From Selaginella moellendorffii (lineage: Eukaryota; Streptophyta; Lycopodiopsida; Selaginellales; Selaginellaceae), in NCBI RefSeq assembly GCF_000143415.4, contig NW_003314328.1, positions 159,707 through 223,706 of the forward strand: a stretch of 64,000 nt of DNA, read 5' to 3'. Positions 10,200-19,901 of this stretch are shown here, piece after piece. The stretch's first letter is position 1; each line of letters opens with the position of its first letter. The notes under the pieces are model-generated. The model was given only the letters and a program-made list of their open reading frames with translations, made no database searches and was not told the DNA's origin. Both the position numbers and the translations under genes were made by a program.

Positions 10200-13098
10200 T
10201 CACGCCTCCTCTGATTCAGATTCGGATTGTTCACCTTGAAATAAAATATATTAGAAACTTAGTAAAGGAATATTAATGAATCTCACCTTGAACCCGGGTT
10301 ATGAATGCTCTTGCTGCATCTCTTGCATGGTCTGGCAAGGTGATGGTGGCACTCTGCTTCCGCATCCAACCATGCACAACATTATCCACCGATATGCTCA
10401 TGCTGGGATCCCTTTGATTTAGCACCCATCTCTTTTCTAGGCAATCCTTCGTATATCCGGAACTTGGCTTGAACCACTCCACAGTTACATTGAAGGAGTT
10501 AGTTTCCGCGTCCTCCTCTGCATCAGTGATGCAGCGCCCCACCCATATCATTTGTTTTTTATTACTGGGTCTGACAAGCACGACCATTCCTTTGCAGACC
10601 TGTACTGGATTGAATGCTGAATCCGGCTTCTTGTTCCTCGGCCCACAATAGTGATCCTCAACATCGTTATCTGTCACTGCATTTCCAGAGGACATTGTTC
10701 CGCTACTATCTAGTGCTCTGGGTTCTGGCCAAAAGGACTCTTCCAATTCTTCATATACAACCGGCCCATTTTGGATAGCAGATATAATCTTCTCCCAGTA
10801 TTCGAGCAAAGGCTTGCACCTCTGAAAATAGGATTCTCCACCAAACACCAACCCCCTCTTCCAGAAGGCAATATGCTGTCTAATCCCGGCCACTATACTT
10901 TCCTGGTCTTTGAGTCCATCCGGGTGCATCGGCCGTGGGGAACCCTGAGGAATCATAGGTTCCCCAGTTATGGGATCTCTCTTGAAGAGTTCAATGCCGT
11001 CCACTGGCAGCCACACTGTGTCCCATTCTCTCATCTTGTACCTCATCACTGGAGCACCGTCACACATGCTGAAATGAAACTGAAGAGGCTTGGAGTGGCC
11101 AATCAGTGTTTCGGATCCGTCCCTGATGTAGCCTCTTACAAACCCCTTAAAGTCTGGAACCTCTGTCAGAAGTGCAGCTTCAACAGTGCCTTTGATGCAA
11201 TTTTGGAATTCATCGTAGAGTTGTGGGAGGGTGAGGACATTGGATCGCCGGAGGGACTCTGCCAGGTGACTGAACATGGCATCGACGTCTTCATGAGTGT
11301 GCCCAACCATGAGAAAGCCAAGTGTAACCGTTTCAAATATGCCTTTGGCAACAAGCATCGCCAAGTACGCGAAGACGTACATGTTTTTGTTCTCACTGCC
11401 AGCATTGTCTGTTTGGAGCAGAAGATGGGGTGGAAGGCCACATCGGCCGCAAGAACTTCCTTGAGATTCTGCTTCGTTTGGATGAGGTTGTGCATTCACC
11501 GAGCGACCAGCCTCGTCGGAATGGCATGAGGCCTCACGTGATAACCCTACAATCTGACGGCCAACATATTCACTGGGATGGCATGGGGCCCCACGCGATA
11601 CTGCAAGCCTTTGCTCCTCCTCCAGCTGAACCTTGTATGGGGTTCGATCGACAAGGGCCTTATGCAAGGGTTGGCCGTTCAGCTCAGTCTGCGCACTTTG
11701 TAGAGACCTTAAGTGTTTTGCTAGGGACGCAATCATCATGTTTGCACCCCCGCCACCCCATAGAGGTACAAAGAAGTTCCCATAGTTCTGGGCACCATGC
11801 CCATGAGCGATTATGCCAAACAGAGACACAAGCAGCTGCATGGATGAAGAGATTGCCTTGGGGGCAGGATTGAGTCGAGGTAAGCACGTCTTTTTCTGGT
11901 CCATTTTGTCGTGGATGATGCAGAGGTAAGAGTCAGGTCTCTCCATGGAGAGAATCCTGTTATGATAATATGCAGTCCTGCAGCTTCTCTGCTCGATGTT
12001 GTGGTCGAGCCGCCTTCTAACCAACGTCTCTCGCTCTTGAGCGCTGCAAGAATTCTTCGACAAAGCCATTTTGATAGCAGTGCACTCGTCACACTTTGAA
12101 AAGCTGGAGTACTTTCCTATACTCACATCCCTGAACCTGTTGCTCCACAATCTACTAAATCTAGATTGGCTCAGCTTCCTGTAGCCATTACTCTAGAGTT
12201 CCCGATTCACATCTTCCAATATGGCCCCCTTGGTATACATGGAAGGGAGAACTCGTTGGGTGTCTCGTGTTCCATCTTCCAAGAGGCGGGTTTTATGTGG
12301 TTGCTGCTCGCTACATGTCTCGACAAACCTCTTGAAGATTGCCTCTCCATATACAACATGACCCCTGGTTTTGTGCGTACCGTCGTTCCCATGGACTGCC
12401 TGTTGAACCCTTTGTTCCTCGAACTCAGTTTTGATTCTGTAGAATGTGGTTCGAGGGACTCTATAAATGATTCTCCATGCCTTCATGCAGACCAAACCCC
12501 TCTGGAAGACCATGCCCCCCACCTGATGTTCTAAAGCATCAACAGATGACCGTAATGCCTCATACACAAAATTGCAAGCTGCCTTCTAGGACAATGTCTT
12601 GTATCTTGCTCTCTCCTCTTCAATAGCATCCCAATCAGCATGTTGACAGCACCTCCTCTTGCAACAAGAAACTGTCGAGACCATTCGAACCTCCATCGCC
12701 ATTTTCTGCCTTTTCGGTTCGTTGCTCATATCCCTTTGGCTGCGCTTTAGGAAGGTGTACTTTCTTTTCCCATGAAGAGATGTTCTGTCATCAGTTGTAG
12801 TGGTGTTTGATTGTGAATCCTTCACATTCTCAAACACTAAGTGCCTCAATTTCCACCGCACAATGCTTCCAATAGTCAGACTATTTTCTTCTGTATCAAC
12901 AACCTCTAAAATCGCAACTCCAATATCATCCCAGCCCAAATCTTGATTAGCAACCGCATCTCTTGGATCGACAACTATGGTTAAGCCCTCAGCTACCACC
13001 TCCCCATAGGGGTTGTTTAGAAACACCTTTGCCTGAATCCATGTAGCACGGTTCTTAAGATCCACGGAGGGAACATGCGTCGCATTTGCGAAGGCCAT
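10200..13098 (-). pseudogene. DUF7869-type transposase-like protein (two in-frame TAG codons)
   Basis: One frame runs from ATG at 13098 to 10287, interrupted only by TAG at 12586-12588 and 12193-12195. A 52-nt GT-AG intron (10286-10235, phase 1) then leads to a short acidic exon ending in TGA at 10202-10200; about 948 codons in all. It shows a Cys-rich CCKRRCCQH block, FSKCDECTAIK, HDKMDQKK (residues about 396-403), LLQTDNAGSENKN (D near 564) and MVGHTHEDVDAMFS (about 598-610). This order matches a family I know as DUF7869, whose conserved acidic residues suggest an RNase H/DDE-like fold. That function is inferred. Two palindrome copies lie in the coding frame (residues about 501-510 and 520-529). 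The TAGs make it a probable pseudogene unless they are read through. Confidence 0.6.
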
Positions 13099-13467
13099 TC
13101 TGAAAGTGCAGAAAAGAAGTTAAGACCATACAAAAAATGATTGGAGAATGGCTTAAATCATAACATACCAAACAACCTCAATAGCATGAGGCCACATGGT
13201 ATTATTCAAACATGCTATTGACACCCACGTGAAATTTGGCATTCACACAAGGGTCCCTTTGCCAACTCTATTCCCACCATTCAAAATGTAACCTTTTCCC
13301 CATCCCTGAAGGCCATTCTGAAAGTGCTGAAAAGAAGTTAAGCCCATACAAAAAATGATTGGAGAATGGCCTAAATCATAACATACCAAACAACCTCAAT
13401 AGCATGAGGCCACATGCCATTATTCAAACATGCTATTGACTCCCACGTGAAATTTTGCATTCACAAA
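13089..13467. repeat. about 160-bp direct duplication covering the start of the DUF7869-type gene
   Basis: The segment 13089-13250 is repeated with few differences at 13308-13467. Each copy contains the start-codon context (reverse complement CAGAATGGCCTTC), the same upstream sequence and one copy of the palindrome (13182-13202, imperfect; 13399-13421). The start codon and its probable upstream intron or promoter are therefore duplicated. The copies diverge after the first three codons. Confidence 0.8.
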
Positions 13468-13469
13468 GT

Positions 13470-13489
13470 TGGCATGAGGCCTCATGCCA
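13470..13489. repeat. perfect 20-nt palindrome, best copy of the element-specific family
   Basis: TGGCATGAGG followed by its exact reverse complement. The family consensus is ATGGCRTG, a short GGCC-containing centre, and CAYGCCAT(T). Other intergenic copies: 9619-9639, 9706-9728, 10117-10137, 10184-10200 (partial), 13566-13588, 14191-14205 (right arm), 15111-15131, 15349-15371, 21686-21708 and 21978-22000 (degenerate). Different copies carry compensating A/G and C/T changes between the arms. Confidence 0.85.
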
Positions 13490-13664
13490 TCTTGATATAC
13501 ACACAACTGCAGGCAAGTAAAAACATACATGACAATACGCTAGCCATGAAATTGCAAGGGCCCAAGATGGCATGTGGCCTCATGCCATTTCTAAATGTGG
13601 TCCTAAGCCATTCCATGGTGAACATACCAGGAAGCACAAGTGCCGAATATCAAGAGGAAGCGGT

Positions 13665-13880
13665 AGCCACACAAAAGACAGTGCCGCTCGCAACACCGCA
13701 ACTACTCGTAGCACCGCTCGCAATACCGCAACTGCTCGTAGCGCCGCTCGCACAAACTGCCACTCGCATAAACTGCCGCCCGCAATGGCGCTCGCAATGC
13801 CGCAACCGCTCATAGACGCATAAACCATAGCCCACAACGCCGCTTACACAAGCAGCGCTCACTGCGCTCAGCGGAACCAA
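13665..13880. repeat. GC-rich imperfect tandem repeat of CGCTCGCAA-like units
   Basis: The stretch is built from units such as CCGCTCGCAATACCGCAACT and CGTAGC/GCCGCTCGCAC, each 20-30 bp and degenerate. A related GCTCGC-rich tract lies at 15848-15905. Both lie upstream of the two divergent genes, so they might be promoter elements. That is a guess from position. Confidence 0.6.
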
Positions 13881-14611
13881 GAACACGGCGCACAAAAATG
13901 ATAGACCTAGGAATGAGTTCGAGAATTCAAAAATAACACACGCTTGAATGTCACATCAAATCCTCTGACAAACCAGATCTTATGACTCCTCTGACAAATT
14001 TCAAACTGAGTAGCTTCTAGACTTTGCTGTCGGAGGTTGAACTTTGTCACATCATGTCCTTGCCTCGATCCAGCTGTGCCATGTCAGTGATTTGAACTTT
14101 GCCATGCCATGTCAGCGATCCGCGCCAAGATTATTCGCCGTGTAAAGGAATAATTATGCTCTGTGTGTATGTCCATTTATGGCAATATAAGGCCACACGC
14201 CATTCAAAGAATAATGCTAGTCGAGCAATTTTTGGTGCATTTTTGGGTTCAAAATTGCATGAGCCCACACGCTATAAAGTTTACCTGTACCAAAAATAGA
14301 AACAGCTTTATTTACTTGGGAATTTAAGTGGTTGAGGCATTTTTAAACTTACAAACACATGCCCTACTTACATTCCTTTGGTTGCTTAAAATTCAAAAAT
14401 ATTATAAACCTTTCTTTTTGCATTTTCAATGTTTTCAATTATGGTTTTTGATTTTCGCAGGACCAGCCTAGTAATCTATTTGCATCCCGTCATGTTTATA
14501 GCTAGCTTTCGTTTGTCCCCTTCGCTAGCCTGAGATACATCTGCTCGGCATCTACCTCTTACAGCATTTGCCCAGAAAGGGCATCTTTCTTCACGCAGCA
14601 TTTGCCACATG

Positions 14612-14637
14612 TTTAGGGTTTAGGGTTTAGGGTTTAG
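14612..14637. repeat. interstitial plant-type telomere repeat
   Basis: Three full TTTAGGG units and a partial fourth. It is internal and surrounded by ordinary sequence, so it is not a chromosome end. Short TTTAGGG tracts are common in plant promoters (telo-box); here it sits between divergent genes. Confidence 0.8.
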
Positions 14638-15612
14638 CAATTCAGTAGCTTGATAAACATGCAAATACAGAACTTGATGCAAAATCCTTTGATATGTCAC
14701 AATGCCCCTAGGACCATAAACACATTTCAATAGAGAGGGTCCTTTCATTTCATAACTCCTTACGTAGATCTTGGTGAAACCAAAGTTAGTGAAGTTAGTT
14801 TCTTGTGATCCCGCATCTGATTGTGATGTCCCTTTGCAGTGTTGATGGAAAGGTCAATGCACACCAAACTGTAAAATCTTGGAGCAAAATAACGGTCAGA
14901 TCTATGGCAAATGCCCCTGAAACATTGTAAGGCTCGTGTGGTCTCATGTGGTGTCTGATCGAGATGCTTCTTTGCAGGGTCATCAAGAAAGACATTGTAT
15001 ACCATTCTGTAAAATCTAGTTGCGATCTAACGGTTGGATCTCCAGAAAACTCAAAACAATCTCGCGCGTGTCAGAATATCCTAGGAATATACTCCTATGT
15101 GCCCCTGAAAATGGCATGCGGCCCCACGCCCTTCAAGAGATAACACCAAATGACGCCGAGAATTTTTTGGTGCATTTTTTGGGTTCAAAATTGCATAAGC
15201 CCACACGCTATAAAGTTTATCTTTGCCAAATAGAGAAATGTTTATCTGTGTCATGTGAGGTAGTTACAGTCCTTTGTGCTCGGCATCTGCCTCTTGCAGC
15301 ATTTGCATTGAAAGGGAATTTTTCTCCATTCAGCATTTGGCCCTGAAAATGGCATGCGCCCACACGCCATTCAAGGAATAACGCCACAGGACGCCTGGAT
15401 TTTTGGGTTTAAAATGTTTAGGGTTTTTTGGGTTTTTTCAAAATATTTTGGGTCCAACGTTTTTTGGGTTTCTTTGGTTCAAAATTGCATGAGCCCACAC
15501 GCTATAATATTGATTTGAGAGAAAAATAGAAACAGATAGAATTTCTTTATTTAGCTGAACATCTGCCATTTTTGGAAATACAAGATGCTTTGGAATATCC
15601 AATCATGCATGG

Positions 15613-15620
15613 TATAAATA
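15613..15620 (+). promoter_or_regulatory. possible TATA box of the plus-strand gene
   Basis: TATAAATA lies about 440 bp upstream of the proposed start codon at 16058. It is the only clear TATA-like site I noticed there. A GC-rich tract and a probable untranslated first exon follow. Confidence 0.3.
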
Positions 15621-16060
15621 TAGCGAGGGTATTAAATGATATCCCAATCATGATCTTTCTTTTGGATTTCGCGTGAATGCAGTCCGAGGAATGATGACGT
15701 TGCGGATTTCTTTTGGATTTTGCGTGCTTGCATGCGCACGGCAATCCAGAAATTAATGGTGGCGCCCAAGTCCGAGGAATGATGACGTGGCGGGATTACC
15801 AACCGTTGTGACATTTCGCGCGTGTGAGGTTAGGTTTTGCATTTTGCTTCGTACTCGCGCTCGCGCTCGCATCACACTTGCGCTCCCGCTCGCATCGCGC
15901 TCCCACTCACGCAGCCCACTTGGCATCCCAGGAGATTTCAGTGCCACTCTCCAACTGTAAGTGGCAGAGTAGCCTTGCTGCTACGATCCGCTGCACACAC
16001 AGTGCACATTCGCCAGCGAGTCCGGCCTCGATTGTCACGGCCTCCATTCGGCTTCAAATG

Positions 16061-16299
16061 GTAAGTCTTTTAGGCCAAGTAGAAAATGGCATGAGGCCAC
16101 ATGCCATTCAGTAGCAACATTGGCATGCACCGATTGGGCTCTCGAGTGCAGTCCGGTTACAGATGGCATGTAGCCTCACGCCATCTTAGGATGCAGCCTC
16201 AAGACATCTGATGCAGTGGTGAATGGCGTGTGGCCTCACGTTATTTCCAGCTGCTAGCTTTTCATCTGTCAGCTCTAATTGTTGTGCATTTCTGAACAG
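16061..16299 (+). other. intron 1 with three palindrome copies
   Basis: GTAAGT donor directly after the proposed ATG and a CTGAACAG acceptor. This 239-nt intron contains palindromes at 16086-16108, 16163-16185 and 16223-16245. It is much longer than the other introns of the gene (38-57 nt). The start codon immediately before a phase-0 intron is unusual, so a longer 5' exon structure is possible. Confidence 0.5.
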
Positions 16300-17478
16300 G
16301 CAAGGAATTGCGTTCTTCTTCCAGCCACTGTCAATGTGGATGCAGAGAAGGGGGAGGAGCTCACCAGTTGGACTTTCGGGATGGAAGGCGAGGATTTGAG
16401 GCTGTACAACACAGATGGTGGGAGAAAAGAATGCATGGGGATCCTCATCCAAGTGACAGACACTCCATGCAGTTCCATGCAAGAATATGGATTGGCACTT
16501 GTGGTAGAGACAGCGTCCGCCTTCAAGATCCACCTTGCACATCCTAGCGGCTTCCCGGAGGGGGACAGCGGCTATGAGGAATTCCTAGAGGGAGCTAGGG
16601 AGAGGTTGTCCAAGAGGCCCACAATTTCAAAGACGCTACAGGTCTATGAAGATCACATGGAATCCACGGACCTCACCTACAGCGATGTTCAAAAACTATA
16701 TTCCAACATTGAGCCGTTGAGAGTGCCTCCAGTTCGCGAAGCGAAGGGGAAGGGGGTCGATCTGGAAACTACCCCGAAGCAGAAAAGGGTGGTCAAGCTC
16801 AAGCCGACGTCCGACTCTGCTGCTCCAAAAAAGAAGCTACTCGGTGATGCCATTGCCTCAGGTTCGAACACTACACCCACCAAAAAGAAGAGCCGCAAAG
16901 AGCAGAAAGAGCAAGAAGAGGCAGCAAAAATTGTCGCAGATAATAGTACTTGTTACTATTCCAACAAAGTATATACAATCGACGTGAGCCGTATCGACAT
17001 CCAAAGCAAATACAACCACAGGCTAGTATCTTATGAGTGGGTGGAGAAACTGAAGCAGAAGATGCTGGCAAGTCCAGTAACACCCGACATCGCAGACGTG
17101 ATCCCCTACTACCAAACAATGAAGGGCGAGACGAGGTTTCCAAACTTGATCAATAGGAAGGTGTTGCACGATCAGAACATCCGGTACTATGCCGTCTCCA
17201 GGCAGCATTCTAGTTTGGTGATGCAAGAGATAGTTCTGGATATTATGGTGGGCGAGGAGGTGAAGAAAGTCTTCAAGACAAGAGTTGTCCGCCTGATAAA
17301 AAGCAACTCGCCCCTCCGATCTATCATATCCATCTCCCACGCGCAGAATGTCAAGCAAGAAACGTGCTACAAATCAGGTCTGCACGAGACATTGGCACGA
17401 ACACGGAAGCTCTGGGTTCAACTGAAGAAGCCACAAAAACCAGGACAAGGACGTGCACTAGCAACTAGCGCCTGGCAG

Positions 17479-17532
17479 GTAAGCCTCGTTGCATGTGGCA
17501 TAGCATGTGGCCTCACGCCATTTCCATTGCAG
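17479..17532 (+). other. 54-nt intron containing the palindrome
   Basis: CAG/GTAAGCC donor and CATTGCAG acceptor, phase 0. The length is a multiple of three without a stop, so retention would keep the frame. The palindrome copy is at 17500-17522; its right arm (GCCATT) ends 10 nt before the intron end. Confidence 0.75.
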
Positions 17533-18841
17533 GAATTCTCGAGTCTTCTCTTGAAAACACTGGGGGTCAATGACACACTCAGCATTCATAACATTCTACT
17601 CGCGACAAAAGTTGTTTTTGACAAATGGGTAGATGTGCTGAGGAGGTACCATGACGGGGAGTTGCTAAACTCAATGGGTGTGGAGGACGGCTGGAAGCCT
17701 AATGATTTGAAGCTCAACGCCTTGCATTTCTCGCGGTCTGTAGACGACGACGACCTTCTGACAGTGGCTAATGCTCTTCTACGTGGTGAGGTAGTCTTCA
17801 ACAAGACCAAAATGACTCCCGGCCATATTGTGACATACGAGGACTTGTGCACGACTCTGAGAGCTCGTGCGCTATTGAAGGATTGGATCTTCGAGCAAGT
17901 GGCCGTGGAGAGGGTGAGCATCGACACCACGCAAGAGATGATGGAAGAGCTGGACTTGTTAAATGAAGACATCGACGAGTACGTGAAGGGGGCCCCCAAG
18001 TTCATCGATCTGCTGCGGGATGCCACGAAAAGTAAAGCTAAGAAGTTGGATCAGTATCCAAATTTCATTAAGAGGGATGTCGACCGCCGGCTTCAGAAAC
18101 AGCTCGACCCCGCAGCAGAGGCCTATCGAGAACCTTACCGGGTATACGTGAATTCGGATGAGGATCAAAGGTGGAGGAGCATCGTTTCCCACGGAGATGA
18201 GCAAGTCAAGAGCATCTTTTGTGTGATGGACTCCACAAACGAAGAGATCACTCATGCAGACGAAGTCAGCTCCATCATTGACTTAATGGTGGGACTTGCA
18301 GAGGTGGAATCTTCAGTCCACTATATGATCTACGACTCCGAATCCTATCACAAGTTCTGGAAGGCCTTGAACGAGGTGAAGGCTCGGTTGAAAGGCAAGG
18401 AGATGCGGGAGATCCATGGGATAATGGCTAAGAAGAAGATACCGACGAATGTCCGCATCTTCACACTCGCCCTTGTTATTGGTCCTGCAGCAGAGTGGGA
18501 CTAGAGTGACTTCCCAGCTTCGTTCGACAAGGCCGATCGAATTAATCTGAGGGAGGTCAATTTACCCGTGCCTGAGGAACTGAAGACGGCTATGGAGCTT
18601 TCGAATCCAAAGAAAGCTCCAGGTGCAGCATGGGAAATGCTCAGCTGGGTCTTCAACGCAATAGCGGGTGACACCAAGGGCAAATGTGTTGTCGAGTACA
18701 ACTGCGGCGGACTATTCTTTCGAGCCGCACTACTCAAGGGTGTCCCGTGTGTTGCGGTGACAAACTCCATTGAAGAGGTGACTTCAATGGAGCATATAAT
18801 TACAGTTGCCAAAGAAAAACAGTATCTTCTCTGCGAACCTG

Positions 18842-18891
18842 GTGAGTACGCACTTTAAGTTTAAATGTTATCTCACAAGCTCTGTATGCAG
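18842..18891 (+). other. 50-nt intron, no palindrome
   Basis: GTGAGTACG donor, TGTATGCAG acceptor, phase 1. Splicing joins CEP with GAWPPPDAET and removes an early stop at 18856. It shows that a micro-intron of this gene can exist without the palindrome. Confidence 0.75.
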
Positions 18892-18966
18892 GAGCGTGGC
18901 CACCCCCAGATGCTGAAACGGCGTTAACAGCTACTGATGTTAGGCCGAGCTCACAACCTGCACAAG

Positions 18967-19004
18967 GTAAGGTCACGTGAGGCCTCACGCCATTTTGATT
19001 ATAG
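18967..19004 (+). other. 38-nt intron containing the palindrome
   Basis: GTAAGGT donor, GATTATAG acceptor, phase 1. The palindrome at 18974-18994 fills most of the intron, and its right arm ends 10 nt before the 3' end. At 38 nt it is very short for a plant intron. Confidence 0.65.
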
Positions 19005-19094
19005 ATCGTTGTGAATATTCAGACACGAGGACTGAAAAGCGCACTGGTGGCACGTCGAAGAAGGACAAACAGACAAGCAATAGGAAAAAAGGAG

Positions 19095-19143
19095 GTACAA
19101 ATTATATTTGCAATGGCGTGTGGTCTCATGCCATTCCTTGCAG
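19095..19143 (+). other. 49-nt intron containing the palindrome
   Basis: GTACAAAT donor (weak), CCTTGCAG acceptor, phase 1. The palindrome is at 19113-19135, with the right arm ending 8 nt before the intron end. Removal changes frame and restores the reading GDTSSKAKQ. Confidence 0.7.
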
Positions 19144-19287
19144 GAGACACTTCTTCAAAGGCAAAACAGGCAAGCACCAGCCAAGCTCAAACTGACAATG
19201 GTCATAAAAAGCGAAAGCACGTTGGACAGTCGTCGGGATCCGAGGCGTTTGATTCGAAAAGGAAGAAGGGCAACGAAAAGATGATAG

Positions 19288-19334
19288 GTAATGCCTCGCG
19301 GTTATGGCGTGTGTGCTCATGCCATTCATTGCAG
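19288..19334 (+). other. 47-nt intron containing the palindrome
   Basis: GTAATGCC donor, CATTGCAG acceptor, phase 1. The palindrome is at 19304-19326, with the right arm ending 8 nt before the intron end. Removal joins EKMI to DQGLSERSQ. Confidence 0.7.
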
Positions 19335-19659
19335 ATCAAGGGCTGAGTGAAAGGAGCCAGTCACCACCTCCTGACTCAAATTCCTATGGCGGACTCCCCT
19401 TCCCCAATCTCAATGGAGAGGTACAATGGATGAGGGATGCTTTTCAAGTCAGGGCCACGTTTTTCTCATCTCGTCGTCTTCGAAGGGTGCAAGAACGTGC
19501 AGAAACCATGTTAAGACAGTCGGGTGAGGATACGGTCCTAGGTCAAGCACTGAAACAGGCTATGGATGTCTTGTATTTTGAGATGGAGACTCGGCCAGAT
19601 GATTTTCCCAAGATGGTCCTGGAAAAACAAGCCATCCAGCCTGAGCAGCCTATGGAAGA

Positions 19660-19860
19660 ATTGCAGGAGGGGGATGAGGAGCCAGAGAAAGATAATGAGC
19701 AGGAAGAGCAGAAGGACGAAGAGGAGGACAAAGAAGAGGAGGACGAAGAAGAGGAGGACGAAGAAGAGGAGGACGAAGAGGACTTGGATGGTCCTCACAA
19801 TGGTGACGATCACAATAACGACAATGACGATGATGACGACGATGGCCAGCCTGAGGTGGC
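19660..19860 (+). repeat. acidic coding repeat
   Basis: Repeated GAAGAGGAGGAC-type 12-mers around 19733-19775, then GAC/GAT runs, encode a long Glu/Asp tract inside exon 7. It is a simple-sequence expansion; the region is probably disordered. Confidence 0.85.
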
Positions 19861-19901
19861 CAAAGAGCAGCGGAGGAAGGTCATACAATGCAAACCATCA
19901 G

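Larger units (their letters stand above)
14180..15790. repeat. dispersed direct duplications in the intergenic region
   Basis: Segments near 14191-14290, 15111-15232 and 15349-15510 share a palindrome copy followed by ATAATGC/ATAACGC and TTTTTGGTGCATTTTTGGG, then TTCAAAATTGCAT and CCCACACGCTATAA. Another pair (14555-14605 and 15279-15345) shares GCAGCATTTGCC-like text. AAGTCCGAGGAATGATGACG-like text occurs near 15679 and 15768. No gene is visible in 13500-15790; the region appears to have grown by local duplication. Confidence 0.6.

Noticed and set aside
13580-13895. Ala/Val-rich minus-strand frames
   Set aside because: Products of the GC-rich tandem repeat; no start or domain support.
14612-14637. 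TTTAGGG tract as a chromosome end
   Set aside because: Only about 3.7 units, embedded in ordinary sequence on both sides; at most a telo-box-like motif.
15824-16060. Secretory-like protein start (FAFCFVLALALASH) as first exon
   Set aside because: It starts with GTG and comes from a GCTCGC repeat; the tract is better seen as upstream or untranslated sequence.
16279-16299. Start of the fusion protein at 16279
   Set aside because: The codon there is TTG and lies within the likely intron. The exon is better explained by the acceptor ending at 16299.
12193-18504. A changed genetic code with TAG as sense codon
   Set aside because: Neighbouring elements carry TAG, TGA and TAA as decay stops, and a short ORF in the block ends in TAG. 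Three codons do not support recoding; kept only as a low-level finding.
18480-18530. A 23-nt intron removing the TAG at 18502
   Set aside because: GT and AG can be found, but 23 nt is too short to splice and would shift the frame away from the conserved downstream reading.
19538-19888. Hydrophobic minus-strand protein rich in Leu/Val/Phe
   Set aside because: Shadow of the plus-strand acidic repeat; the composition follows from the GAG/GAC repeats read on the other strand.
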